64,000 bases of DNA from Candidatus Gastranaerophilales bacterium (lineage in GTDB: Bacteria; Cyanobacteriota; Vampirovibrionia; Gastranaerophilales; Gastranaerophilaceae), in the NCBI GenBank assembly GCA_944325735.1, contig CALVBI010000001.1, positions 62,001 through 126,000 on the forward strand, read 5' to 3'. A program made the translations under genes and the position numbers. Positions within the stretch are counted from its first letter, which is position 1; every line of letters starts with the position of its first letter. The notes beneath the pieces were generated by a model. It saw only the letters and a list, made by a program, of their open reading frames with translations, made no database searches and was not told the DNA's origin. Positions 53,938-62,313 of the stretch are shown here, one piece after another.

Positions 53938-55653
53938 TTAACAACCCTCTCTTTTATTTATATTCCCTGAATAATAAAAATTAAACAAGTCTGCTACATG
54001 TCTTTGCTCATCTGTAACATTTTCACCTACTATAAAATCTCTTATATTAAGTAAATTATAATGGCTTAACAGTTCGCAATCTTCATCTTTGAAACAATTA
54101 TGATTTTCTGTTAAAAATACTCTGATAATTTTATCAACAGATATCTTTAAAAATGTATCAACTAAATTTCCATCAAAATGTTTATCTTTTCCTGATAATA
54201 AAATATCAATAACATTTTGAATAGGCATTTTATCACGATAGTGACGTTTTGATGTAATTGCATCAAATACATCTGCAACAGCTAAAATCCTTCCACCATA
54301 AGGGATATTTTCACCGCTTAAATGTCTATAATAGCCTGAACCGTCATATTTTTCATGGTGAGAGCAAGCAATTTCCGTAATTGTTTTGAAATCTTGTGAC
54401 ATATGGATTTTTTCCAAAATATCATGAGTAATTCTTACATGTTCCTGAATATGTTTATATTCATCATCTGTAAGTTTACCTTCTTTTTGCAAAACAGAAT
54501 CACGGATACCAATTTTACCTATATCATGCAATATAGCCGCTTTTTCTACTAATTCTTTGAATTTTCCATCACAACCTAATTCATCAACAAGTAGCATTGA
54601 ATACAGTTTAACTCTGCTTGAATGACCGGCTGTAATTTTATCTCTGGCATCGATTGAGGTTGCTAATGTATCAATAAAGCTTTCAAACAGTTCTTTTTGT
54701 TCTTTGTATAATTCTTTTTGCTGTTCGAATAATTGCGCATTTTCTAAAGCAATAGAAGCACTACCTCCTATTGCAGCTAGTAAATCTTCATCGCCTTTAG
54801 TAAAGACTCCATTTAATTTATTCAAAACTTGAAAAGCACCGATAATTTCCTGATTGTTATTTTTTATCGGCATACACAAAATAGTTTTCGTACGATAACC
54901 GGTTTCTTTATCAATATCCGGATTAAATCTTGAATCATTATAAGCATCAGGAATATTTAAAGGCTCACCTGTCTTTACAACATAACCTGCTAAACCTCTA
55001 TCTGCTGGAAATCTTATTTCCTGACTATCCATTCCTAAAGCGACTTTACTCCAAAGTTCATTTTTTTCTTTGTCGTACATAAAAACTGTACATCTGTCAG
55101 CTTGAATAGCAATTTTTGTTTCTTCTGCAATAACTTTTAACAAAACATTTATATCAGTTACTGCAGTGATTGAACGACCAATTTTTACAAGTGATACCAA
55201 TGGGTCACTTTTTATAGGTAATGTAAAATCTAGTCCATTTCTAATTTGTTTAATTCTAGTTAATACGTAACCTATAATAGATAATTCATCTCCATGATCA
55301 ATAGAAATATTTTTAGCATTCTCAAAATGGATTAATGCGACATCTTTCATCCCTTCACCAAAACAAATTGTACCTTGAGCATATTCATAAACAATTTTTG
55401 CGGTACTACTTTTCGAATATTCTGCCATATATTTAGCATCATGAAGAGATTTTAAAGATTCATTATAATTATTTTTATCAAGTAAATACTTGGACAAACC
55501 TAAAAGACTAAGTGCTATAGAAATTTTATCCACAGCATTACTTTTATTTGCAGATTTTTCTATCTTAGAAAATAAATCGATTGCATTTTCATAATCTTTA
55601 TCTTCTAACTGCATCAAACCTTTTTTAATACTATTCAAGTCACACTTAACCAT
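53938..55653 (-). CDS. GAF plus HD-GYP-type phosphodiesterase, 571 aa
   Basis: Three parts: a TPR-like helical N-terminus (about 1-140), a GAF domain (about 165-310: LLKVIAEETKIAIQADRCTVFMYDKEKNELWSKVA described in pieces), and an HD-GYP domain (about 335-515) with GHSSRV, ILHDIGKIGI, HHEKYDGSGYYRHLSGENIP and ADVFDAITSKRHYRD. The HD metal residues are intact, but the GYP triplet reads GYY. HD-GYP proteins hydrolyse cyclic di-GMP. It heads a five-gene operon. Start: TTG 55668 or ATG 55653; I took the ATG. Confidence 0.9.
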   Translation of the reverse strand: MVKCDLNSIKKGLMQLEDKDYENAIDLFSKIEKSANKSNAVDKISIALSLLGLSKYLLDKNNYNESLKSLHDAKYMAEYSKSSTAKIVYEYAQGTICFGEGMKDVALIHFENAKNISIDHGDELSIIGYVLTRIKQIRNGLDFTLPIKSDPLVSLVKIGRSITAVTDINVLLKVIAEETKIAIQADRCTVFMYDKEKNELWSKVALGMDSQEIRFPADRGLAGYVVKTGEPLNIPDAYNDSRFNPDIDKETGYRTKTILCMPIKNNNQEIIGAFQVLNKLNGVFTKGDEDLLAAIGGSASIALENAQLFEQQKELYKEQKELFESFIDTLATSIDARDKITAGHSSRVKLYSMLLVDELGCDGKFKELVEKAAILHDIGKIGIRDSVLQKEGKLTDDEYKHIQEHVRITHDILEKIHMSQDFKTITEIACSHHEKYDGSGYYRHLSGENIPYGGRILAVADVFDAITSKRHYRDKMPIQNVIDILLSGKDKHFDGNLVDTFLKISVDKIIRVFLTENHNCFKDEDCELLSHYNLLNIRDFIVGENVTDEQRHVADLFNFYYSGNINKREGC

Positions 55654-55755
55654 TTTTTGTTTTCTCAATCCATATAAAACTTTTTTACAACTGTATGTTT
55701 TTATTGTACAATATTTTTGAGAATATTACAAATTTTTTTATTAAACGGAGCTTGT

Positions 55756-56442
55756 ATGGAAAAGATTACAATATTAATCCCTGTATATAACGAAGTTAAC
55801 ACTTTGGATAAAATTTTAGAAAAAGTAGAAAAAGCAAATTTTTGCGGCTTACAAAAAGAAATTATTTTAATAGATGATTATTCTACAGACGGAACAAAAG
55901 ATCTATATTCAAAATACCCATACAAAGTTCTGTACCACGAATATAATCAAGGTAAAGGTGCTGCTCTTAGAACAGGTTTTAAAGAAGCAACCGGAGATAT
56001 TATAGTTATTCAAGATGCTGATTTAGAATACGATCCTGTTGACTATGAACCGTTAATCCAATTAATTTTAGATGGCAAAGCAGATGTTTGCTACGGTTCA
56101 AGACTATCTGGCGGAAAGCCTTCAAGATCATTCATGTTCCACCATTTGCTTGGCAATAAATTCCTTTCATTGCTTACAAATATCCTATATGGTTCAACTT
56201 TGACTGATATGGAAACTTGTTACAAAGCATTTAAAGCTGATTTTATAAAAGGAATTGAAATTAAATCAAACAGATTTGATTTTGAACCTGAAATTACAGC
56301 TAAAGTCTTAAAAAGAGGCGCAAGGTTATATGAACTTCCTGTCTCATATTATGGAAGAGAATTTGCAGAAGGCAAAAAAATAACTTGGAAAGACGGAATT
56401 CATGCTATAATCGCACTAATAAAATTCAGATTTATCGACTAA
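55756..56442 (+). CDS. Family 2 glycosyltransferase (polyprenyl-phosphate type)
   Basis: 228 residues from the ATG at 55756 after ACGGAG. GT-A fold features: ITILIPVYNEVNTLDKIL, IILIDDYSTDGTKDL, QGKGAALRTGFKEATGDIIVIQDADLEYDP (DxD), and GSRLSGGKP. It resembles dolichol-phosphate mannosyltransferase-like enzymes (TDMETCYKAFKADFIKGI) and lacks a C-terminal TM pair. Probably transfers a sugar to an undecaprenyl or other lipid phosphate. Transcribed divergently from the HD-GYP operon. Confidence 0.9.
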   Translation: MEKITILIPVYNEVNTLDKILEKVEKANFCGLQKEIILIDDYSTDGTKDLYSKYPYKVLYHEYNQGKGAALRTGFKEATGDIIVIQDADLEYDPVDYEPLIQLILDGKADVCYGSRLSGGKPSRSFMFHHLLGNKFLSLLTNILYGSTLTDMETCYKAFKADFIKGIEIKSNRFDFEPEITAKVLKRGARLYELPVSYYGREFAEGKKITWKDGIHAIIALIKFRFID

Positions 56443-56474
56443 AAATCTTATAATCTCAAAACAAAGGGGGTAAA

Positions 56475-57311
56475 ATGAAAAAGATTTTATTATCACTATT
56501 TTTAGCAGCATCACTTGCTGTACCATCATTTGCAGCTACTTGGAGTGCTGTAGATCGAGTACCTACAATAGGCAAACAAGTTTTATCAAAAAACAGCTTG
56601 CCTTCAAACACTAAATTTGTAGTTACAGAAACAGAAGTTGCAAACAGCACTTCTAATGCTAACAATGAATTGTACATTAACAAAACAAATTTAAGTTACA
56701 CAGGTAACGACAATGAAGTTGCTGCAGTAATAGCTCAAGAAGTAGGAGCTTTAATTAATGCAAATGCTTCTAAGAAAAAATTAGTTTCAAACCTAACTTC
56801 AGCAATTGCTGGAAGTTTCATTGATACATCTTTAGAGACAACAGCATTAGCAGCAAATGAATTAACTCTTAATAATATGTCAGAAAAAGACCAAATGAAT
56901 GCAGATATTACAGGTGTTGATTTAATGATTCAAGCAGGATATAACCCACTTGCAATGATTGTTGTATTAGGCAAAATGCCTGGTTCTACAATGGATCTAT
57001 TAAAAAGTCAACCAAACAACTTTAAAAGAACAATGTATATCTATGATTATCTTGCATACAACTATCCTTCAAAAGTAAAAGCAGGATACAACTGTCAAGA
57101 ATACAAAAATTTCCTTGCATATATTCAACCTACAATTGACGAACGTAATGCAGATAAAAAGAAATTAGAAAAATTCAAAAAAGAACAAGCTAAATTAAAA
57201 AAAGAAAGAGCTCAACAAATTGCTAAATACAAAGCAACAGGCGGCTTAAACGGCTGGGATGCATCTTATACAATACTGAAAACATTATCAGAAAATGCAG
57301 AAACAAAATAA
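56475..57311 (+). CDS. Secreted M48-like protein with lost zinc site, 278 aa
   Basis: Signal peptide (1-20, VPSFA). The core has the M48 metallopeptidase layout: NELYINKTNLSYTGNDNEVAAVIAQEVGALINAN and MNADITGVDLMIQAGYNPLAMIVVLGKM. In active M48 peptidases the first reads H-E-x-x-H and the Glu before ADxxG completes the zinc site. Here it is AQEVGA (87-92) and NAD (142-144), so both His ligands and the Glu are replaced. The C-terminal 50 residues are a charged coiled coil (KKKLEKFKKEQAKLKKERAQ). It is probably a pseudoenzyme or chaperone-like periplasmic protein. Confidence 0.8.
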   Translation: MKKILLSLFLAASLAVPSFAATWSAVDRVPTIGKQVLSKNSLPSNTKFVVTETEVANSTSNANNELYINKTNLSYTGNDNEVAAVIAQEVGALINANASKKKLVSNLTSAIAGSFIDTSLETTALAANELTLNNMSEKDQMNADITGVDLMIQAGYNPLAMIVVLGKMPGSTMDLLKSQPNNFKRTMYIYDYLAYNYPSKVKAGYNCQEYKNFLAYIQPTIDERNADKKKLEKFKKEQAKLKKERAQQIAKYKATGGLNGWDASYTILKTLSENAETK

Positions 57312-57317
57312 AAAATA

Positions 57318-57344
57318 AAAACCTCCTTAAAAAGGAGGTTTTTT
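57318..57344 (+). terminator. Rho-independent terminator after the M48-like gene
   Basis: AAAACCTCCTT (57318-57328) pairs with AAGGAGGTTTT (57332-57342) and a T-run follows. The next promoter starts 2 bases later. Confidence 0.88.
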
Positions 57345-57345
57345 A

Positions 57346-57374
57346 TTGACAGTATATAAAACGAATGCTAAAAT
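57346..57374 (+). promoter_or_regulatory. Consensus promoter of the zinc-ribbon pair
   Basis: TTGACA (57346-57351), 17-base spacer ending in TGC (extended -10), TAAAAT (57369-57374). Start codon at 57403. Confidence 0.8.
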
Positions 57375-57402
57375 TAACTCAAATAAAACAAAGGAGCTTT
57401 AT

Positions 57403-57921
57403 ATGAGTGATACAATAGAACAAATAGAATGCCCCGCATGCGGAAAAGTAATGCACAAAGTTCCAATGAGCGAAAGCGGAACTATGATTGATATATGTCT
57501 AGACGGCTGTGGAGGAATTTTCTTTGACGGACAAGAATTAAAACATTTTGATGAACAAAATGAAAATATAGAAGAAATTGAAAAAGCAGTTGAAGGAAAA
57601 AATTTTAACAAAACAGATGAATCTCAAACTAGAATTTGCCCTGTATGTGGAAATAAAATGGTTAAAAATTCCGTTAGCATAAAAAACGAAATAACTATTG
57701 ATGAATGTTATAACTGCGGATCCAAATTTTTTGATCACGGAGAATTAACAAAAATGCGTGAGCAATACCCTACAGAAGAAGATAGAAGACAAGATTTTTT
57801 AGCATCTGCTTATGCTCAATTCGGAAAAGAAATTGACAAACTTGAACTTGAACATAATATGCATCTTGCAAATCGTTCAAAATTTTTAAAATTTATTGAT
57901 AAATTATTCATAGGAAGATAA
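57403..57921 (+). CDS. Double zinc-ribbon (zf-TFIIB) protein, 172 aa
   Basis: Two zf-TFIIB modules: ECPACGKVMHKVPM ... DICLDGCGGIFFDGQEL (about 8-45) and ICPVCGNKMVKNSV ... DECYNCGSKFFDHGEL (about 73-110), each with CPxCG and C-x2-3-CG pairs to bind zinc. A C-terminal helical tail ends in KFIDKLFIGR. Such proteins are cytosolic and of unknown role. ATG 57403 follows AAAGGAG; the in-frame upstream codons are promoter. Next to its paralog. Confidence 0.88.
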   Translation: MSDTIEQIECPACGKVMHKVPMSESGTMIDICLDGCGGIFFDGQELKHFDEQNENIEEIEKAVEGKNFNKTDESQTRICPVCGNKMVKNSVSIKNEITIDECYNCGSKFFDHGELTKMREQYPTEEDRRQDFLASAYAQFGKEIDKLELEHNMHLANRSKFLKFIDKLFIGR

Positions 57922-57923
57922 AA

Positions 57924-58466
57924 ATGACAGATTCTCAACAAGATATGAAATGCCCTGCTTGTGGGAGTGAAATGCAAAAAGTCTTTATTCCTAATAAAGG
58001 AATTAATATTGATGTATGTTCTCAAGGCTGTGGCGGGATTTATTTTGATAACAAAGAAATCCAAGAATTTTCTTCTGCTGATGCAAACTTGACTGACATA
58101 ACATCATTACTTGAAAATAAAAATTTTATGCCGGTAGATCCAAAACAAACAAGAATTTGTCCTGTTTGTGGAACTCCTATGGCTAAAACATTCGCTTTTG
58201 GAATTGAAATAGACACCTGTTACAAATGCGGTGGAATTTTTCTTGATTATGGAGAATTTGAAAGAGTCAGAACTCATTTTAAGAAAAAAGAAAAAGTCCA
58301 ACCAATAAATCTCAATACCAATAATGACATTGATATTGAACAATTTTTGAAAGAAGCACAACAAGAAGAATTTTGTTCAAAAATAACAAATAGTCGTCTT
58401 AATTCATTGGCTGGATTTTTAGATACTTTATGCAGAAACATTTATTACAGAGGCCATAGATACTAA
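57924..58466 (+). CDS. Double zinc-ribbon (zf-TFIIB) protein, 180 aa, paralog of previous
   Basis: Starts 2 bases after the preceding stop. Same build: KCPACGSEMQKVFIP ... DVCSQGCGGIYFDNKEI and ICPVCGTPMAKTFAFGIEIDTCYKCGGIFLDYGEF. The C-terminal tail differs (NDIDIEQFLKEAQQEEFC). It is clearly a tandem duplicate with diverged tail. Its last 39 bases overlap the 3' end of the convergent phosphomutase gene. Confidence 0.88.
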   Translation: MTDSQQDMKCPACGSEMQKVFIPNKGINIDVCSQGCGGIYFDNKEIQEFSSADANLTDITSLLENKNFMPVDPKQTRICPVCGTPMAKTFAFGIEIDTCYKCGGIFLDYGEFERVRTHFKKKEKVQPINLNTNNDIDIEQFLKEAQQEEFCSKITNSRLNSLAGFLDTLCRNIYYRGHRY

Positions 58467-59810
58467 TTTATCTTTGCTGTCACTTTCAAAATAAATTCTT
58501 AAAAGAGGCTCTGTACCGCTTGGACGAATAAGTATCCAACTTGCATTGTCTGTAAAATACAATTTTACACCGTCTTTTGTATCAATGTTTTTAACCTGAA
58601 AATCTCCAATTTTAGTTTTATTTTTGTATTCTTCCAATATTGGCTTAATTTCATCAACATTATCGAGACGTTTATCAATTCTATCATTATAGAATTTACA
58701 GCCGACAAAATCATATAATTCTTTTTGCAAATCAACTAAAGATTTATTTTCATAAGCCATAGCTTCTAAAATAAGTAAATTTGCAAGGATACCGTCTTTT
58801 TCAGGAATATGTCCTTTAATACTCAAACCACCTGATTCTTCTCCGCCGATAATAGGGTTATATTTTCTCATTGCTTCACCAACATGCTTGAACCCTACAG
58901 CAGTTTCAATAACTTCAACACCTAACTTTTCTGCGACTTTATTTAATAAAAGACTTGCCCCTACAGTTTTTACAAGTGATCCTGAATAGTTTTTATGTTT
59001 TCTTAAATGCATCAATAAAATTGCAATAATCTCATTTGGAGATACATATTCACCATTTTCATTAATCACGCCAAATCTGTCGGAATCTCCATCATTTGCA
59101 AATCCAACAGAATTAGGAGTTAATTTTACTTTTTCAATTAATTCTTTTAAATATTTAGGCTTCGGCTCAGGCATTCCACCGCCAAAATTCACATCATGGA
59201 ACATATGTAAACTATCATATTTAATTCCATGATTATCTAATAATTTGTCAAAATACCCTATACTTGCAGCGTAAAGCCCATCAAAAATAATATTTTTATC
59301 AAAATTTTTAATCTTTTCAAAATCAATAATTTTTTCAATATGAGCAAAATAATCTGGAGAAAAATTATAATTTCTAACCTTACCCACTCCTTGAGATTTA
59401 AAAGGCAAACTTAAATTATATACAAGCTCATCAGTAATATCAGATGTCGCAGGTCCTGCATAATCAGGAATAAATTTTATCCCTAAATATTCAGGCGGAT
59501 TATGAGAGGCTGTGAACATAACTGCACATGCATTCAAATGTTTCGCATTATACGCCAATACCGGAGTTGGAATAATTTTGTCTGATAACAAAACTTCAAA
59601 ACCATACTCACTCAATTGATTAGCTGTCTGTGATGCGAATTCAAAAGCCATATTTCTCGGATCATAACCTACTATGATTTTTTTATCCAATCCGAAATTG
59701 TCAAAGACATATTTCCCAATAGCTTTTGTAACAGTTCTTACATTTTCTTCATTAAAATCTTTTCCTACAACAGCTCTCCAGCCATCTGTTCCAAATTTAA
59801 TTTCACTCAT
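58428..59810 (-). CDS. Phosphoglucomutase/phosphomannomutase family protein
   Basis: Interconverts hexose 1- and 6-phosphates. 460 residues, normal length. Blocks: KFGTDGWRAVVGKDFNEENV at the N-terminus, the phosphoserine loop MFTASHNPPEYLGIKF, metal-binding GFANDGDSDRFGVI, the sugar loop GGEESGGLSI, and the phosphate loop IRPSGTEPLLRIY. Glucose, mannose or glucosamine specificity cannot be told from sequence. RBS TTGAGG. Divergent from pheA. Confidence 0.93.
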   Translation of the reverse strand: MSEIKFGTDGWRAVVGKDFNEENVRTVTKAIGKYVFDNFGLDKKIIVGYDPRNMAFEFASQTANQLSEYGFEVLLSDKIIPTPVLAYNAKHLNACAVMFTASHNPPEYLGIKFIPDYAGPATSDITDELVYNLSLPFKSQGVGKVRNYNFSPDYFAHIEKIIDFEKIKNFDKNIIFDGLYAASIGYFDKLLDNHGIKYDSLHMFHDVNFGGGMPEPKPKYLKELIEKVKLTPNSVGFANDGDSDRFGVINENGEYVSPNEIIAILLMHLRKHKNYSGSLVKTVGASLLLNKVAEKLGVEVIETAVGFKHVGEAMRKYNPIIGGEESGGLSIKGHIPEKDGILANLLILEAMAYENKSLVDLQKELYDFVGCKFYNDRIDKRLDNVDEIKPILEEYKNKTKIGDFQVKNIDTKDGVKLYFTDNASWILIRPSGTEPLLRIYFESDSKDKLVSMASVINVSA

Positions 59811-59870
59811 TTATCTTGCCTCAATATTTTATTCTGTTATAATCATATTAAAAATAAGGAGTAATCGCAA

Positions 59871-60743
59871 ATGTTAAATTTAGAAACTGTAAAAACAATA
59901 GCATATCTTGGACCACAAGCATCATTCACCGAAATGGCAAAAGATCATTTTTGTAAAAAATTTAACATTAGTGCATACCCAACTCCACTTCAAACAATCA
60001 GACAAGTTGTTGAATATGTAGATGATACACCAGATTCATTAGGAGTTCTTGCAGTAGAAAATTCAATTGAGGGAACTGTAAGAGAATCATTAGACAACCT
60101 TATGACTACAAAAAATCCTAATATTAGAATTCTTGATGAGCATTTTATGCCTATACACCATTGTCTTTTAGCAAGAACTACAGAATTTTCATCAATTACA
60201 GGAGTAATATCTCATCCGCAAGCTCTTGCTCAATGTCAAGATTTTATACATAACGAAATGCCTTTTAATGTAAATATTATAGAAGCACCAAGCACTGCAG
60301 AAGCTGCAAGAAGCCTTCAAAACTATAATCTTACATATGGTGCTATCGGAAGCAAAAAAACTGCTGAAACTTATAATTTAAACGTTTTAAAAGAAAATAT
60401 AAATGATGATAAAAGTAATCAAACAAGATTTATTTTAATTGGGGATTTTGAAACTGAAGAAACAGGCAATGATAAAACCTCTATGGCTTTTTCTACAGAA
60501 AACAAACCTGGTGCTTTGTTAAATGTATTAGAAATTTTTATGCAAAATAACATAAATCTTTCTTACATTGCATCAAGACCTTCTAAAAATAAATTCGGTG
60601 AATATATTTTTATAGTAAATTTTGATGGACACATCCATAACCCTAAAATTATGGAAACTATAAAACAAATTAAAGAAAAAACTACATATATAAGATTTTT
60701 CGGATCATACAAAAAAAGCAAAGCTATTGTTCTTGAGCAGTAA
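59871..60743 (+). CDS. pheA: Prephenate dehydratase
   Basis: Converts prephenate to phenylpyruvate in phenylalanine synthesis. 290 residues: prephenate dehydratase domain IAYLGPQASFTEMAKDHF, LAVENSIEGTVRESLDNL, VISHPQALAQCQDFI, GAIGSKKTAETYNL, TRFILIGD; then an ACT regulatory domain with NKPGALLNVLEIFMQNNINLSYIASRPSKN, including the ESRP-type block (here IASRP) for phenylalanine feedback. No chorismate mutase domain. RBS AAGGAG. Confidence 0.95.
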   Translation: MLNLETVKTIAYLGPQASFTEMAKDHFCKKFNISAYPTPLQTIRQVVEYVDDTPDSLGVLAVENSIEGTVRESLDNLMTTKNPNIRILDEHFMPIHHCLLARTTEFSSITGVISHPQALAQCQDFIHNEMPFNVNIIEAPSTAEAARSLQNYNLTYGAIGSKKTAETYNLNVLKENINDDKSNQTRFILIGDFETEETGNDKTSMAFSTENKPGALLNVLEIFMQNNINLSYIASRPSKNKFGEYIFIVNFDGHIHNPKIMETIKQIKEKTTYIRFFGSYKKSKAIVLEQ

Positions 60744-61068
60744 CAAAAGCAATCGCTTTTGTTCTGTCATGAGATAAACTTAATTGAAAAATAATATTTT
60801 TATCAATTTGTTTTAAAATACGAATTTGCGGACAATGTTTTTCATTATGAAAAACTTCAATATCTTTGTATGAAACATTTTCAACATCTAATGCAGTAAG
60901 AGCTTTTACAACAGCTTCTTTCGCACAAAAACGAGCAGCTAAATGACTTTCAGGTTTAGAATATTTAAAACAATATTCTAATTCCAAAGCAGTAAATACT
61001 CGATTTAAAAAATCCTCAGATTTTCCCTTAAATCTTTCTATATCTTCAATATCAACACCAATTGCCAT
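60724..61068 (-). CDS. acpS: Holo-[acyl-carrier-protein] synthase
   Basis: Transfers 4'-phosphopantetheine from CoA to acyl carrier protein. 114 residues: MAIGVDIEDIERFKG (metal Asp in GVDIED), AARFCAKEAVVKAL (Glu ligand), and LSLSHDRTKAIAFVTAQ at the end. Convergent with pheA, overlapping it by 20 bases. TAAAAT with extended TGC (61083-61075) ends 6 bases before the ATG, another leaderless-type start. Confidence 0.95.
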   Translation of the reverse strand: MAIGVDIEDIERFKGKSEDFLNRVFTALELEYCFKYSKPESHLAARFCAKEAVVKALTALDVENVSYKDIEVFHNEKHCPQIRILKQIDKNIIFQLSLSHDRTKAIAFVTAQEQ

Positions 61069-61178
61069 AAAAAAATTTTAGCACAACATTGACGAATTTT
61101 GCAATCACGTGGTATAATTAATTATTCAAACGCCTTTTTAAAATACATTTTTCATTAAATTAGTCAGAAAGGAAATTT

Positions 61179-61856
61179 ATGACTAATTCAATGATACCTT
61201 ATTCTTTCATCCCTGGCACAAAAGCCAAAGCAGGAGAAGTGAATGCGAATTTCATTGCTCTTGCAGATGTAATTGATGCTAACAAAGCATCTGCATCTAG
61301 TGATATAGAAGATATTAAGGAAATCCTGAATACTAAAGCTGATAAAACAGAACTAATAAATGAACATACAGTAACTGAATCTGATACAGATTTAAATGAT
61401 TACAAAACAAAAGGGACTTATATATTTTCTGCTACTTATAAACCTAAAAATATCCCAAAAGGTGAAGCTGGAATGCTTTTAGTAACCGGCGATGAAAAAT
61501 CAACAATTAAACAAATATGGTTTTGTGAAGAAGAAAATTCAGAAATTTTTAATAGAAATTTTTCTGATAATACTTGGTCAGATTGGCTCTCAAATTGTGG
61601 GATTATAAAAAAAGAAAATTTAGGCTATCTTAAATTATCTAACGGATTAATTATACAATGGGGTGGAGCAACCAGTTCAAGTGTAACATATCCTATTGCT
61701 TACGAAACTTTTGTTTGCCCAATTTTTAGTAAAACAGGTTACAATCCAACTGCTGAAAGAAGTGATACAGGATTCACTCGATATTCTCTTACCGGATTAG
61801 AAGTAGGTAGTAGCGGATTATTTCAAAGTATGAATTGGATTGTAATTGGATACTAG
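61179..61856 (+). CDS. Phage tail-fibre-like protein
   Basis: 225 residues. N-terminal region PYSFIPGTKAKAGEVNANFIALAD resembles tail-fibre baseplate-proximal segments; a coiled-coil (DIEDIKEILNTKADKTEL) follows, a pyocin-knob-like middle (LNDYKTKGTYIFSATYKPKN; GMLLVTGDEK; NTWSDW), and a gp53-like tip domain (LSNGLIIQWGG ... TYPIAYETFVCPIFSKTGYN ... NWIVIGY). These parts occur together in phage tail fibres. No capsid, tail tube or integrase gene is nearby. RBS AGAAAGGAAA. Confidence 0.78.
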   Translation: MTNSMIPYSFIPGTKAKAGEVNANFIALADVIDANKASASSDIEDIKEILNTKADKTELINEHTVTESDTDLNDYKTKGTYIFSATYKPKNIPKGEAGMLLVTGDEKSTIKQIWFCEEENSEIFNRNFSDNTWSDWLSNCGIIKKENLGYLKLSNGLIIQWGGATSSSVTYPIAYETFVCPIFSKTGYNPTAERSDTGFTRYSLTGLEVGSSGLFQSMNWIVIGY

Positions 61857-61872
61857 TTTAAAAGGAGATATA

Positions 61873-62283
61873 ATGAAATATTACGGAACTAAAAATAATA
61901 AAGATTACGGATTTTATTTAGAAAAATTTGACAATTCTATAGAAATCACAGATGAATATTGGAATGAATTATTAAAAGAACAAGCTCTTGGGAAAATTAT
62001 AATTCCATTTGAAAATAATGTAATCGCCATAGATGAAAAAGAATATTCATATGAAAACGACAAATGGATTAAATTATCAAATGAAGAAGCTAATACTAAA
62101 CAATTAAAAATTCAAAATGCGATAAGAGAAAATGAAATCCTATCACAATTAGATGAATTGGACAAAAAAAGAATTAGAGCTATTGCAGAACCTTCATTAA
62201 AAGATGAAAACACAACTTGGCTTGAATATTATAATTCTCAAGTTACAGAATTAAGAAAAGAATTAGCGGAAATTACAAAATAA
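61873..62283 (+). CDS. Tail-fibre assembly-like protein, 136 aa
   Basis: Starts MKYYGTKNNKDYGFYLEKFD; the middle has PFENNVIAIDEKEYSYENDKWIKLSNEE; the helical end LDELDKKRIRAIAEPSLKDENT and YYNSQVTELRKELAEI resembles the common C-terminus of tail-fibre assembly chaperones and DUF4376-like proteins (chiefly 'IRAIAEP ... WLEYYNSQVTELR'). ATG 61873 follows AAAGGAG. It directly follows the fibre gene, as chaperones do. The family call is moderate. Confidence 0.65.
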   Translation: MKYYGTKNNKDYGFYLEKFDNSIEITDEYWNELLKEQALGKIIIPFENNVIAIDEKEYSYENDKWIKLSNEEANTKQLKIQNAIRENEILSQLDELDKKRIRAIAEPSLKDENTTWLEYYNSQVTELRKELAEITK

Positions 62284-62313
62284 AAAAAGACCGGTTAAAA
62301 CCGGTCTTTTTTT
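62283..62313. terminator. Bidirectional terminator after the tail-fibre pair
   Basis: AAGACCGGTT (62288-62297 region) pairs with AACCGGTCTT (62299-62308), with an A-run before and a T-run after. The same AGACCGG core is used in the terminator at 2916-2953. Confidence 0.9.

Noticed and set aside
61179-62283. Prophage region
   Set aside because: Only a tail-fibre-like gene and a likely chaperone are present; no integrase, capsid, terminase, lysis or attachment repeats are visible.
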